Shown: one piece after another, positions 32,046 to 42,296 of the stretch | Numbering within the stretch: the stretch's first letter is position 1 | Layout of the letters: each line of letters opens with the position of its first letter | From: Heterotrichella gracilis | Taxonomy: Eukaryota > Sar > Xanthophyceae > Tribonematales > Xanthonemataceae | DNA length: 64,000 nucleotides | NCBI GenBank assembly: GCA_032358255.1 | Contig: JAULBX010015644.1 | Span: 28,035 to 92,034 of the forward strand | Direction: 5' to 3' | Position numbers and translations under genes: made by a program | Notes under the pieces: model-generated | Database searches by the model: none | Told to the model about the DNA's origin: nothing | The model's input: the letters and a program-made list of their open reading frames with translations, nothing else

Positions 32046-32770
32046 GTTTCCTCACTTTCTACACGGGTCAAGCCTGAAACGTCTGTTCCTGGTCAACCAC
32101 CGTGTTTATTGCGGGTTATAAGAACACGTATTCTGTCCAGACAGGGGAGAGGGGCGTCGGCTGGTCGCTGCATGCCACATGCATGCCACGAAAGGGATGT
32201 CAAGTCGATGTGAAACCTAATGCAATGTTGTATCTGTGAGTTTGCAGAACGTACTTTGTTCGACACTCTATGGAGCTCCACCACAGTAAAGAAAAGGTAT
32301 CGACACTTCGTTGGCCAGACTCTAAAAAAAACTCAGTAAAATTTTATTCATTAAAAGTAAACTCCTGGTATTATGGGCTGGTGGTACACCCTTTGCCATG
32401 GCTTGGTGCACTAACTCCATCACAAACACCATGGCACATGATATTGCCTGATCCTCTGTAGGTTAACACCCAAAGAAATTGGTAAGGCTGTGAGACCATC
32501 ACTAGCATGACCACGCGCAGTGACCTATCGAGCGCCGACGCCCCTCGAGGGTCACAGGCTCCACTCCTCTGCCTGCTGGATCACCCGGTACTCCCCCTCC
32601 GCCCTGATTTGGTGGACCACCTCCATCACATCACAGTGTACATCAATCAATATGAGCATGTTTGCGTGTCCCACAATGCTGCATGCAACCACGCTCCCCA
32701 TGTAGCAAAACAAACAGGTTAAGAGCAATGGAGTTCACAACAGAAATGGGGGGATGTCTCCACACTCCCC
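32046..32770. promoter_or_regulatory. TEX9 upstream region / 3' flank of the GT34-like gene
   Basis: 725 bp between two minus-strand genes in tandem. It contains a ghost of the downstream end of the GT34-like terminal exon (about 32571-32640, copy of the VVHQIKAEGGYRVVQQAEEW stretch). No defined promoter motif was recognised. Confidence 0.45.
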
Positions 32771-35700
32771 TCATGGCTTCCACTCCTCTGCCTGCTGAAC
32801 AACCCGGTAACCCCCCTCCGCCTTAATTTGATGCACCACCTCCATCACAAACTCCCGGATCAGCATGTCCTTCATCGTCTGTGCAAACTCCTCCTTGGCA
32901 GTCCACGCATGCGTGACGTATTCCCCATGGCATCCACCTGCGGCAACATTTGGAGAAAGTTACAGCAAAGTCTGAAATTAGCCGCAAAGACCTCCCAACA
33001 TGCAGATGGATTACAATATCTATTTGACGGCCACAGTTTAGGGAGCCAACCCGGGCTCAAAAGACTGTTGGGAGGTGCTTAACAGAGGCACCCCGCTTGC
33101 TAAATGGTCTGTGGACCATCATCAGGCCTTGCGCCAGCTGGAACCCGTTCCCCTCCCCTGACTTAAGCGACCGTGCAATAAACTGGAAGGCAACCCGGGC
33201 AAAGGCCACTAATGCATAAACAAATCACACCAGATTATCCCAGAATCCCAGTGCAATATGGCCATTGAACCACACAAGGACCTTACCTGCTCCATCATCT
33301 GGCATGGCGCGCAGCTGGAACCCGTTCCCCTCCTCGCACGGTATATGTAATACCTCCCCTGGCTTGAGTAACCACACCAATCACTAGGTGATTGCATCAT
33401 GCAACTACCATCAACATGTCCCCAAATTGCCACTAAATAACCCCCATAATCCCTACAAAACAAGCCCCACCTGCGCCATCATCGGGCCTTGCCCGCAGCT
33501 GGAAGCCGTTCCCCTCCTCACACGGTATATGTAATAGCTCCCCTGGCTTGAACGATCGCGCGAAGAACTGGGTGAACGCCGATTGCTCGTGAAACCTCTC
33601 ATACCTCCAGTGCTCGCAGCCCTCTATCTCATCCAGGCAGTTGTACCACTTCTGCAGGAGGGTGTGGGTGGCGGGGGCTTGGCGGAACACTATGAACCCT
33701 GCGGGGTGGTGGGGTGGCGGTGGCGGGTGGGGCGGTGGTGGTGGGTGGGTGAGGTGAGGGGTGGTGGTGGGTGGGTGAGGTGAGGAGTGGTGGTGGGTGG
33801 GTGAGGTGAGGGGTGGTGGTGGGTGGGCGAGGTGAGGAGTGGTGGTGGGTGGGTGAGGTGAGGAGTGGTGGTGGGTGGATGAGGTGAGGAGTGGTGGTGG
33901 GTGGGTGAGGTGAGGAGTGGTGGTGGGTGGATGAGGTGGGTAGTGGTGTTGTCTTGCAGGTGGGTCATGTACGTCACGTAATTGCACCCTGTTAGGGTTT
34001 AGGGTTCAGGGCTTGAATGTCATCCACACAGTTACACTAGTCCTAGAAGAGGGCGTGGATGGCGGGTGCTTGGCGGAACACTACGGAACCTGCGTGGTGG
34101 TGGGGGTGGTGGGGGTGGTGGGTGGTGGTCGGTAGTGGTTTATGCAGGTGAACCATCTACCTCGCCATTGCAGCCTGTTGGGTTTAGGGTCAAGGGTTTG
34201 GGGTGTAGGGTTTGGAGTTCAGGGCTTTGATGTCGTCCACGCAGTTGTACCAGTCCCGGAGGGCATGGGTGGCTTGATTTGGTGGAATATAAATCCTAGG
34301 GGGTGGGGGGTGGTGAATGCGGTGTGGAAGGGAATGGCGGGGTTGTTGCGCAAGAACATGGACCACCAGTTGTCAATGCAGTTGCAGCCTGTTAGGGTTT
34401 AGGAAAACCCACCTGCATTGCCATTCAGGAGGGTATTCGTTGCGCCCCCAGCCCCCTCAAATGCCAAATAAACTGGGGGCCCATTGGGGTCCATGGCCAG
34501 CGCCACTAGGGCAGTGTTGGGGTTGAAGGTACTAGGCCCAACCCACCCTCGTGGCGTAACACCTTTACTACTAAAACCTAAATCCAAGACCAAAAACCCT
34601 AAACCCACCTGCATTGCCATTCAGCACCGTCTCCTTTTTGCCCCCGGGCCCGTCAAATGTGACGTAATTTGCGGGCCCGTCGGGGTCCATCGCCTGCGCC
34701 ACTAGGGTTTTGTTAGGGTCGAAACCCCAGTGCTCCAAAATCGGCTCCAGGCGCTTGTTGTTGTGGCTCAGGGCAACGTCAAAATCCATTACAACCACGT
34801 ATTTGTGCTTCTTCAGCAGGTTTGAGATGCCGGAGATTTTGAGCCTGTGGTAGAAGAAAAGAGCACAGTGTTAGGGGTTTAGTTCAGTGATTTTTGTGAG
34901 TTGTTTTAGGGATTCGCCTAGGAATTCTAGAACATTGTCTTGCTGTTGCGGCGCGACGTTGAAATCCATTACAACCACGTATTTATGCTTCTTCAGCAGG
35001 TTTGAGGTGCCGGAGATTTTGAGCCTGTGGGGGGTGGGAAGGACAGGTCGTGAGGGATGTCTGCATGGGCTTTTAAGTTTAAAGCCCATGGGGTTTGGAA
35101 AGCAATCTTGCTGGTGTGGGTAATTGCAACGTCAAAATTCGTGCGGACCAAGTATTTGTGCCTTTTCAGCGCCTTTTGGGAGCCAGATAGCTTGAGCCTG
35201 TGAAGGTTGAGAAGGGTAGTGTGTGAGGTATGTACATCCTTGGCTAGGGTTCCACCACAAAATAGGGTTTTCCACAGACTTTGCTGTCGTCACAGACTAG
35301 GGTCTCTTACGGTTCATATTTACTTACCAGGTTGGGTGGCGGTCGGACGCCTCCCCCTTGTTGACCACCGGTGTGTAGCCATACCCATGCTGTCGCACGT
35401 ACAAGTATAAGAATATCATGGAAATATCCGCAGGGGTATCATACCCCAGCTGCAGTTGCCAGTTTAAAACCTAGAGTTCACCACACGCACTGATCCCAGG
35501 GTGTCCATCCCACCCTAGATAAGGGTTTTGCCACACTTACCACGTGGGGTGGCGGTCAGGCGCCTGCCCAGTGACCACCCGCGTGTAGCCATAGCCATGC
35601 TGTCGCGCGTATAAATAGGAAAAAAGCATGGAAATATCCGCTGGGTTATCGTACCCAGGCTGCGGTACCCAATTGCTGATGTGAGCGAGGGTAATACCCT

Positions 35701-36205
35701 CCCATAGGGTTCCGTGGTCGTTTGGGAAAACGCCGTCTGGATGGTGTGGTTGTTGCTGGGGGTTGGCGCCTTTGGTGGTGGGCGTAATGGGGGGTGGGGG
35801 GTGGGGGCAGGTGAGCGCGTGTATTCGGCCCGAAACGGGGAGGGGGTGGTGGGCGGGGTCTTCTTGGAACCAGGCGTGGACCCTCGGTAGGGTTTTGCTG
35901 CCGGGGGAGAAGAGGATGAGGAGGGTGGGGAGGAGGGTGAAGGGGCTGCGGTGGGTGGTGGCGGGCTGATGGTGCACATATGGCATTGCACTGGCTGTGG
36001 CTGTGGCTGTGGCTGTGGCTGTGGGTGAGGCTAGGGTTGTGTTGGGTGGGAAAGAGAGGTCGGCTAGGGTGTGTGTGCCCAACCTAACTTTGGGTGGGGT
36101 GTGGCGGAGTGGGGGGGGTGCTGAAGTCCCAGTGTGCGTGGCGGTGGTGGTGGGTGGTGTGGGTGTCGGGAGTTGGTTTGATGAACGGGCAATGGCGACC
36201 TATCT
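32771..36205 (-). CDS. GT-A-fold glycosyltransferase-like protein (GT34/nucleotide-diphospho-sugar transferase type)
   Basis: Four exons join in phase: (about 36205 or ATG 35986)-35541, 34844-34609, 33698-33471 and 32937-32771 (TGA). From the ATG at 35986 the product is 358 residues; the frame stays open upstream to a TAG-type acceptor near 36206, so the true N-terminus is uncertain. A hydrophobic stretch (FTLLPTLLILFS) near the start could be a signal anchor. YVVVMDFDVAL contains a DxD-type Asp-Phe-Asp (about 169-171) expected to bind metal and nucleotide sugar. LNGNAGFIVFRQAP followed by LLQKWYNCLDEIEGC and HEQSAFTQF follows the order of GMA12/MNN10-like and related nucleotide-diphospho-sugar transferases. 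A Golgi role in glycan or wall polymer synthesis is likely; donor and acceptor are unknown. Confidence 0.7.
33097..33390 (-). repeat. Two donor-side ghosts of GT34-like exon 3
   Basis: Forward 33115-33185 and 33285-33375 repeat CCATCAT.(G)GGC.TTGC..AGCTGGAA.CCGTTCCCCTCC of exon 33471-33698 (coding EEGNGFQLRARPDD), downstream in minus sense. The second is the closer copy. Confidence 0.8.
33711..33960. repeat. 26-bp minisatellite in GT34-like intron
   Basis: About seven to eight units of GTGAGGTGAGGAGTGGTGG plus TGGGTGG follow one another from about 33745 to 33940, with GTG/ATG and GGG/GGA variants. It is C-rich on the transcribed strand and ends right before the exon acceptor, so it forms an extended pyrimidine-rich tract there. 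Confidence 0.85.
33985..34305 (-). repeat. Two acceptor-side ghosts of GT34-like exon 3
   Basis: About 34013-34110 and 34223-34300 repeat the first ~90 nt of exon 33698 (+ strand: ATC.ACGCAGTTGTACCA, GGCGGAACACTA...CCTGCG) with increasing decay, separated by TTTAGGG/GGGTTTAGGG words. Confidence 0.75.
34400..34535 (-). repeat. Donor-side ghost of GT34-like exon 2
   Basis: Repeats ACCCACCTGCATTGCCATTCA and the GGGGTCCAT.GCC(A/T)GCGCCACTAGGG region of exon 34609-34844, downstream in minus sense (MDPDGP.NYVTF becomes MDPNGPPVYLAF). The donor is intact. Frame differences are visible. Confidence 0.85.
34935..35205 (-). repeat. Two acceptor-side ghosts of GT34-like exon 2
   Basis: 34950-35030 is a near-identical copy of AAATCCATTACAACCACGTA through TTGAGCCTGTGG (KISG.SNLLKKHKYVVVMDF). 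35125-35200 is a more diverged one. Both keep the CAG acceptor. Confidence 0.9.
35326..35465 (-). repeat. Donor-side ghost of GT34-like first exon
   Basis: About 130 nt repeating 35541-35675 (SMLFSYLYARQHGYGYTRVV becomes SMIFLYLYVRQHGYGYTPVV), with a CAG/GTAAGTA-like border, 213 bp downstream in minus sense. Confidence 0.88.
35986..36035. repeat. GGCTGT hexanucleotide tract
   Basis: Five to six head-to-tail TGGCTG/TGGCTGTGGCTGTG units (minus: GCCACA), read as Thr-Ala repeats if the GT34-like frame is extended upstream. Confidence 0.8.
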
Positions 36206-37205
36206 ACAGGCCGTTAAGAAACCCTAAACTGTGGTCAGTCGTGGGTGGGTTCGGAGACGTGGTGGGCATGGTGTGTGGGGCACTGCCACGAAATAGTGTG
36301 TTAGGCCAATGCATGCATGCATTGGAAAGGAAACATGGCATTGCGCTAAAGTGCCCTCTGGGTTCTTGTATACATTGAAAAAATGGGAAGTACTACTGTC
36401 AACGCGTTAGCTTTGAGGTGGACTAGGCATAAGCTGCAGTGCTGTCCCCAGCTACAAAATTGAACCCACACTCTTGCATGCCCCACACTTCTGCGTGCCA
36501 GTGTGCGTTGCTCCCTAAGTGGTCAGTACTCAGCTGTACTGAAGGCATGGAACGGACGTTAAGGCGTGGATTCAACCAGTGTTGTCGCAATAAACCACAG
36601 TACAAACCACTCTGCAACGTTTCTTGCGGGGATTTGAAACGCCTGCAGCAACCCTATACGAAAACCATGATGCATGCATGTACGGGCCCTGGACCCCCCT
36701 ACGCTCCTTGTGCACTAGCAGTCATCTGGCATAGCACGCAAACTTGTCAAGCGTATGTTCTCGAGACACCTCGGAAGCAACCCGATTTCTCTTTAACCGG
36801 TCCACGCATATACCGCTAGATGCATGCATGCACAACACGCCTCGAGACCAAGCAGCAACCACTCATATCACCGAGGGTGCTGGTACACTCCATCTACGCC
36901 TTGCAAGCCATATCGAGTGCCCTTTCCAACTAAGGTAGCAGCTATTTCTTTCTGATCGCGGTGGGAAGTGTTTCCCAATCCCCCGCCCCCACTCCGGCTA
37001 GCCACCACCCACCACTCCCGCCTCGCATCATCTCTCTCCCTGCTGAGCAAAAGGGTTTCTGTCAACAGCCCTTAACTGCCCTAGGCCTCGTCCTCACAGC
37101 AGCCACCCAGCCCGCCCCCACACATCCACAGGCACATCCGCAGCCACATCCACAGCCACAACCACCCCTAACAGCCACAACCGCACCTGCCGGTGGTGGG
37201 TGGTG
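36206..37205. promoter_or_regulatory. Divergent region, GT34-like gene / MTR3
   Basis: About 1 kb between oppositely oriented starts; it should contain both promoters and any missed first exon of the GT34-like gene. It includes a perfect 20-bp palindrome at 36306-36325 with a CCAAT box on each strand, several GCATGCATG words, and a CACAGCCA-rich simple stretch at about 37120-37185 just before the MTR3 ATG. Confidence 0.45.
36306..36325. repeat. Perfect 20-bp palindrome CCAATGCATGCATGCATTGG
   Basis: Self-complementary over all 20 bases. It carries inverted CCAAT boxes separated by overlapping GCATGC and lies in the divergent promoter region. NF-Y-type binding is possible but is inference. Confidence 0.7.
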
Positions 37206-40200
37206 ATGGCAACGTGGGGTGCCCAGCAGCGTCCGGAGGCTGTGGTGGTGGGGGATAGCCGACTGGATGGCAGGGGCTTTGAGGAGTTCCGGCCAGTGTG
37301 TACGTCCCTACATACCCTAAACCCTATGCATTTTCACGCCGCCTTTTCCCTGTACCTGTTTAACGTGCGGGCATGTTGCCCATGCTTGTGTACGCTGGTT
37401 GCCTCAACCTGGGTATGGGATTGTTGGTGCCTATGGGTTCATGGAAGGTGGTGGTGGGGGATAGCCGGCTGGATGGCAGGGGGTTTGAGGAGTTCCGGCC
37501 AGTGTGTACGTGCCCACATACCCTACACCCTACCCACCTTTCCGCAGATGTTTACCTGTTCAGCAGCCCTGTTTGATGCTCATGCTGACGTGAGGTGGAT
37601 ATCCAGGCCTAGGTGATTGCCAACGTTGTGCGGTTGTGGTGGGCGTGGGGGATAGCCGGCTGGATGGCAGGGGCTTTGGGGACGTTTGGCTTGTGTGTAC
37701 GTGCCCACATAAAGACTATACCCTAAACTCTATGTCCTGCTGTTAGAAATCGCGAGAGGGTCAACCCTAACCCCTACGGGTAGGGACCAGGGTTTGCTGG
37801 AACGGCACTCGGCCCCAAATCTGTCAAATGCGGTTGAATAACAGTACGTTGTCTTTGACGTAGTGCCTTCACCAAACACCTAACCCGGGATTTGTGTGTT
37901 ACAGTCATGCAGGCGGGGGTGAACAGCCAGGCCAAGGGGAGCGCCTACGTGGAGATGCGCAACACCAAGGTCCTGTGCGCAGTGTAAGTACCAAAAAACA
38001 CTGCCAAAACCCCTACCAAAACCCTGTAGCTCCCGCCGTGCTGCACTGCGTGCCCACCGCAACCCTGCAAAACCCTGCAAAAACCAACGCAACAGCAGCT
38101 CCAAAACCCTGGATACCCTACCAAAGCACCCAGGCCAAGGGCAGTGCCTACGTGGAGATGCGCAACGTCAAGGTCCTCTGTGCAGTGTAAGCATCCAAAA
38201 CCCTGCCAAACCCCTGAAAAAAACGTTTTAAAATTAAAAAAAGAAAAGTTGAAAAATGAAGGGAAAAAAAACCCTACCAAAACCCTTCACCCTAAATCCC
38301 GCTATGGGATTATGAAAGGCAGTCCATAACGCCTCAACACAAACTGACTTCCAAAATACATGTCCTTGACTCACTCCACCAGCTGGTGACACTACACCAT
38401 AAACCCAAAACCCTGCTTTGCATTACCACTGTGCTGCTGAATTTCAATGTATGGTTTGCCAGCCTCCCTCAATTTTTTCTTCTATACCTGTTCAGATATG
38501 GTCCCCGTCCCAGTGATCGGCGCGTGGCCTACAGCGAGTCTGGGAGGGTGCAGTGCGACGTCAAATTGGCGACATTTGCCACCCAGCAAAGGGGCAGATT
38601 AGGCCAGGTACGCTATTGCTGGGGAGTAGCATGGCTTCACAGTACGGTGCATTTTGGGAGGTTTTGCATGATGTCAAACACAAAGCCGGGGTCTGGAATA
38701 CCGCAAGCTGAGGTTTAATATATCGGATGTAGGAATTGGGGGGCACTGGTAATTACTGCTGCATGTATAACCAGCTATATGCGTAGTGACCCCTCTCCAT
38801 AGGCGACTGTATGTGACTAATTAACTAACTAATCAACTAATTAACTCACATAGAGAATTTTCCTTTGCCTCCTGCAGAGCACCTTGGAACGGGAGTACAG
38901 CAGTATCGTGGGGAGGGCAGTGGAGACAGCAGTGGACACTGACACATTCCCGGAGGAGGTGGGTGGTGATGGTTGTGGTGGTTGTGGTGGTGGTGGTGGT
39001 GGTGGGCGTGGAGGGAAAGGGGTGCACGATTTGCCTGTCAACATCATTCCCATTTTCCCGAGTTCACCTGTTCCACAACAGTGTGTCCAAAACCACAGTC
39101 CATAACCGCAACCCCAATCACTACCACGTCTGCATGTAATGGCCCTTTCCCGCACGCGGTGGACATAAATCGGAGGCGGGTGGACAGTAGGTGGCTGCTG
39201 CAATTACAACTCGAACTTAAATCGAGCACATTTGCATCAAATCAAAATTTCAAAAGATTAATCACCTGACCCTTTCCCGCAGGGTGTGGACATATACTGC
39301 CTCATTTTAGAGGCGGGGGGAGGGGAGGTGGCTGCAGCAATCACAGCGGCTGGCTTGGCATTGGCTGATGCAGGGCTGGCTATGCGCGATACAGTGACGG
39401 CATGCCACGTGGTAAGTATTCACTAGGGTTCGTTCCAGGGTTTGTTAGGGTTTGGTACGGTTTTATGTGGCTTGGTGTTGGCTGATGCAGGGTTGGCCAC
39501 GCGGGATACACTGATGGCATGCCACGTGGTAGGTTTTTTGATAGGGTTTGGTTCAGGGTTTGCTAGGGTTGGTAGGGTTTCGTGTGGCTTGGCACTGGCC
39601 GATGCAGGGCTGGCCATGCGGGATACAGTGACGGCATGCCACGCGGTAGGGTTTTTGATAGGGTTTCTGCTAGGGCCCACGTGTCGTGTCGCTTGATGGT
39701 GTTCTGTTAAGAGGTGCATGTGGTAGGGTTTCCTTGGCTCTCGCCAGGGTTTTCTAAGATCTCATGTCTCAAAACGTCCACATTCCAAAGCATTGTGTCT
39801 TTTTCCAGCCTTGTGTTGATATTGAAATTGTCACATCCGTTGTGTTTCACCTGCAGGCTAGGGTTCAGGGCAGCCTGCTGCTTGACCCTAGTGAAGAGGA
39901 GTGCTACCGGGAGGACGGCCACGTGCTCATGGCGCTCATGCCAGAGAAGAACCTGGTAAGGCCCTGCAAAACCCTAACACCCCACACACACACCCTTGAC
40001 CCTTTTAGGACAGCGCAAACCCTGGCAAAAACATGCAACCCCCGCAACCCTGGCGTGGAGGTGGGCAAGGTGGAAACGAAAGAGATATGTATACAAAGAA
40101 GAATCGTGCTCCATCGTTGACTCATTGATGACGTATTTAGAAACAGCTGCCAAACCCTAAATCCTGATTTGCAGGTGACCCAGCTGATTGTGACTGGCGA

Positions 40201-40466
40201 GTGGAAGGGCAGCGCCCTAACAAGATGCCTTATAAACCCTAACCCTGAACCCTGTATTAGGGTAAATTCTGCAATACTAAACCCTAAACCCTAATTTGCA
40301 GGTGACCCAGCTGATTGTGACTGGGGAGTGGAAGGGCAGCGCCCTGCAAGATGCCCTAGAGCTGACCCTAGGAGGGTGTGCGCAGCTGCAAGGGGTGGTA
40401 TCAGACTGCCTGGAAGCGGCCGAGGCTGCAAGAGCCAAGGCCAATGGCGGGGTGCCAGCTGGGTAG
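37206..40466 (+). CDS. MTR3: Exosome core subunit MTR3/EXOSC6 (RRP41-like, RNase PH fold), 7 exons
   Basis: MTR3 is one of six RNase PH-fold subunits in the ring of the eukaryotic RNA exosome (nucleus and cytoplasm). Exons 37206-37299, 37905-37983, 38496-38607, 38878-38958, 39283-39411, 39857-39955 and 40302-40466 (TAG) join in frame to 252 residues, the usual length (Arabidopsis about 256). Landmarks: SRLDGRGFEEFRPV at the N-terminus; GVNSQAKGSAYVEMRNTKVL; VYGPRPSDRRVAYSESGRVQ; LEREYSSIVGRAVE; LALADAGLAMRDTVTACHV; LLLDPSEEECYREDG; VTQLIVTGEWKGSALQDALE. This order and LALADAGL/TGEW match plant MTR3 (RRP41L) better than RRP41 or RRP46. As in other eukaryotic ring subunits, phosphorolytic activity is not expected. 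The start is the first ATG (MATWGAQQRP). Confidence 0.93.
37445..37705 (+). repeat. Two donor-side ghosts of MTR3 exon 1
   Basis: 37447-37510 repeats GTGGTGGTGGGGGATAGCCG then GGCTTTGAGGAGTTCCGGCC|AGTGTGTACGT almost perfectly. 37634-37705 is a frame-broken copy (GGGGACGTTTGGCTTGTGTGTACG). Both retain GTACGT. Confidence 0.9.
38128..38192 (+). repeat. Donor-side ghost of MTR3 exon 2
   Basis: CAGGCCAAGGGCAGTGCCTA through GTGCAGTGTAAGC repeats the last 60 nt of exon 2 and its GTAAG donor (QAKGSAYVEMRNVKVLCAV). It is followed by an A-rich tract. Confidence 0.92.
39155..39655 (+). repeat. Ghosts on both sides of MTR3 exon 5
   Basis: 39155-39220 is an acceptor-side copy (GCACGCGGTGGACATAAATC...). 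39470-39535 and 39590-39655 are donor-side copies (LVLADAGLATRDTLMACHVV and LALADAGLAMRDTVTACHAV). Each donor is followed by TAGGGTTT..GGGTTTG-type DNA. Confidence 0.9.
40174..40230 (+). repeat. Acceptor-side ghost of MTR3 terminal exon
   Basis: CAG|GTGACCCAGCTGATTGTGAC then TGG.GAGTGGAAGGGCAGCGCC, 127 bp before the real exon, flanked by AAACCCTAAATCCTGA on one side and AAACCCTAACCCTGAACCC on the other. Confidence 0.92.
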
Positions 40467-41580
40467 GGGAAGGGAAGAGCCAATGGATTTGAAGTTTGGA
40501 CCTTGAAGCAGGCGCCTGCATTCAACAGCAGGCTATTACCTGGATTGTGAGCAGGATGCCCTAGAGCTGCAAGGGGTGGTGTGAGACTGCCTGTAAGCAG
40601 CCAAGGCTGCAAAGGGGAAAGCCAATGGCGGGATGCCAGCTGGGTAGGGGAAAGGAGGAGCCAATGGGCTTGAAGTGTGGGAATTGAAGCAGGCGTGGTG
40701 CACTAAGTCTTACCCATAGGCTAAGAAGGAAAGCGCTAGAGCTGACCCTAGTAGGGTGTGCACAGCTGCAAGGGGTGGCATCAGAAGCAGCTGTGGTATC
40801 AGAAGCAGCCTGGAAGCAGCCAAGGCTGCTAAAGCCAACTTGGCCTTGAAGGCCAATGGCGGGGTCCCTGGCTAGGAAAGGGAGAAGCCAGCGGATTTGA
40901 TTTAATCACCTTATGGGATGTCTGCTTGGGATGCAGTGGTACTAACACTGGCAATATCGTTTATGTGTCACCTAGGCATTTTTATTATAATTTGAACTAA
41001 CCAGCAGTGTACGGCACGTATTGCCGCCCAGTGCCACTGAGTATGACAGCCAACACAGGTCGGCGGGGCAAGTGTAACAGTGTGGTATATATATAAGGTG
41101 TATGCCTGCTGTGACAATGTCATGTGATCACTAGTCCTTAGGCTAAGGAGAAAGGCTTTTCTCAGTTGGTCGAGATATTCTTTAAGTTACACCAAGAGTC
41201 CATGGATTGGATGCATTGGAGCCTCTTGCAAGTTGGCCATCGTGTCGTGCAGGTTGTTAACTCAACAACTTTATAAACAGACTGTAAAACTTAATAACAT
41301 GTTGTCTGACACGACTCATGACTAAATTAGATTAAATGCTACTTAATTACATTAAATGCTACCAGCGCTCCTGTAGCAGACCGTGATATTACGTCGTCTT
41401 GTCCATGCTGCAGCTGTTCCAACTTGTTAACACTGTGTTAAACTTTACAAGAGTACTGACAAGCGCAGCGAGTCATACTCCAATCCCAGTCAACTCAAAA
41501 ACCATTATGCCCCCCCCCCCACACACACAACTGTCAGCTGCAGACGCCACACACCCCATAGCGATTGGCAATCAAGGACA
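40467..41580. other. MTR3 3' flank with two ghosts of its terminal exon
   Basis: About 40550-40665 and 40735-40880 repeat the end of the terminal exon, including stop-proximal GCCAATGGCGGG.TGCCAGCTGGGTAG (the first has internal TGA/TAA changes, the second loses the stop context). The remainder to 41580 shows no gene. A long AT-rich stretch near 41280-41360 has repeated ATTAAATGCTAC words. Confidence 0.7.
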
Positions 41581-41864
41581 TTGCGCGCAACCTCCAAAGC
41601 AGAGCAGCGCACGGCCCAATCATTGCATGTGCAACAGGTAAATCAATGTGCACACACAGCCAAATCACCACACGCGCAGCAGGTAAGTCTGATTTAGTAA
41701 ACACACTCAGCCCAATCCTTGCCTGTGCAGCAGGTGCGTTGGTGTGCATGCTCAGCCCAGTCATTGCGTGTGGCCCCTCCCCCTCCCTCCCCACCCCTTT
41801 ATAGTACCCTTCAACGGCCACCACAATGCCCAGAGCTGGCACAGTCCAGTCAATGCATGCGCAC

Positions 41865-42296
41865 TGCCCAGTCCTCTCATAGGCACAGCCCAATCAGCGC
41901 ATGCGCTGGAGCCCAATCTGCGCTTGGGAACAGCCCAATCCACTTACGCGCACAGCCGAGTCCTCTCCTGGGCACAGCTCAATCAGCGCGTGCGCTCGAG
42001 CCCAGTCCTCTCATGGGCACAGCCCAATCAGCGCGTAGGCACAGCCCAATCAGCGCACCGGCACAGCCCAATCAGCGCGTGGCCACAGCCCAATCCTCTC
42101 CTGGGCGCAGCCCAATCAGTGCCTGGGCACAGCCATAACCTCTCTTGCGTACAGCCCATATTAGCGCGCGGGCACAGCCCAATCATCGCGTGGGCACAGC
42201 CCAATCCTCTCCTCGGCGCAGCCCAATTATCGCGTGGGCACAGCCCAATCAGCGCGTGCGCACAGCCCAACCCTCCCGTGCGCACCAGGCCAGTCC
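41865..42296. repeat. ~22-bp CCAAT-containing minisatellite directly after the type II GT gene
   Basis: About 20-25 imperfect units of GGGCACAGCCCAATCAGCGC plus a 2-bp link, with AATCAGCGC and AGTCCTCTC as the two alternating cores; decayed units reach back to about 41600. The array abuts the TGA at 42297-42299 of the minus-strand gene, so it would form its 3' UTR or terminator region. Each unit carries CCCAATCA, a CCAAT-box look-alike. Confidence 0.88.

Noticed and set aside
33433-33987. 184-codon minus frame starting with His/Pro/Thr-rich sequence
   Set aside because: Its first half is the translated 26-bp minisatellite in the intron; only 33471-33698 is exon.
36868-37065. Minus-strand 65-codon frame as first exon of the GT34-like gene
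   Set aside because: No donor fits the phase of the next exon and the sequence has no signal-anchor character; left unassigned.
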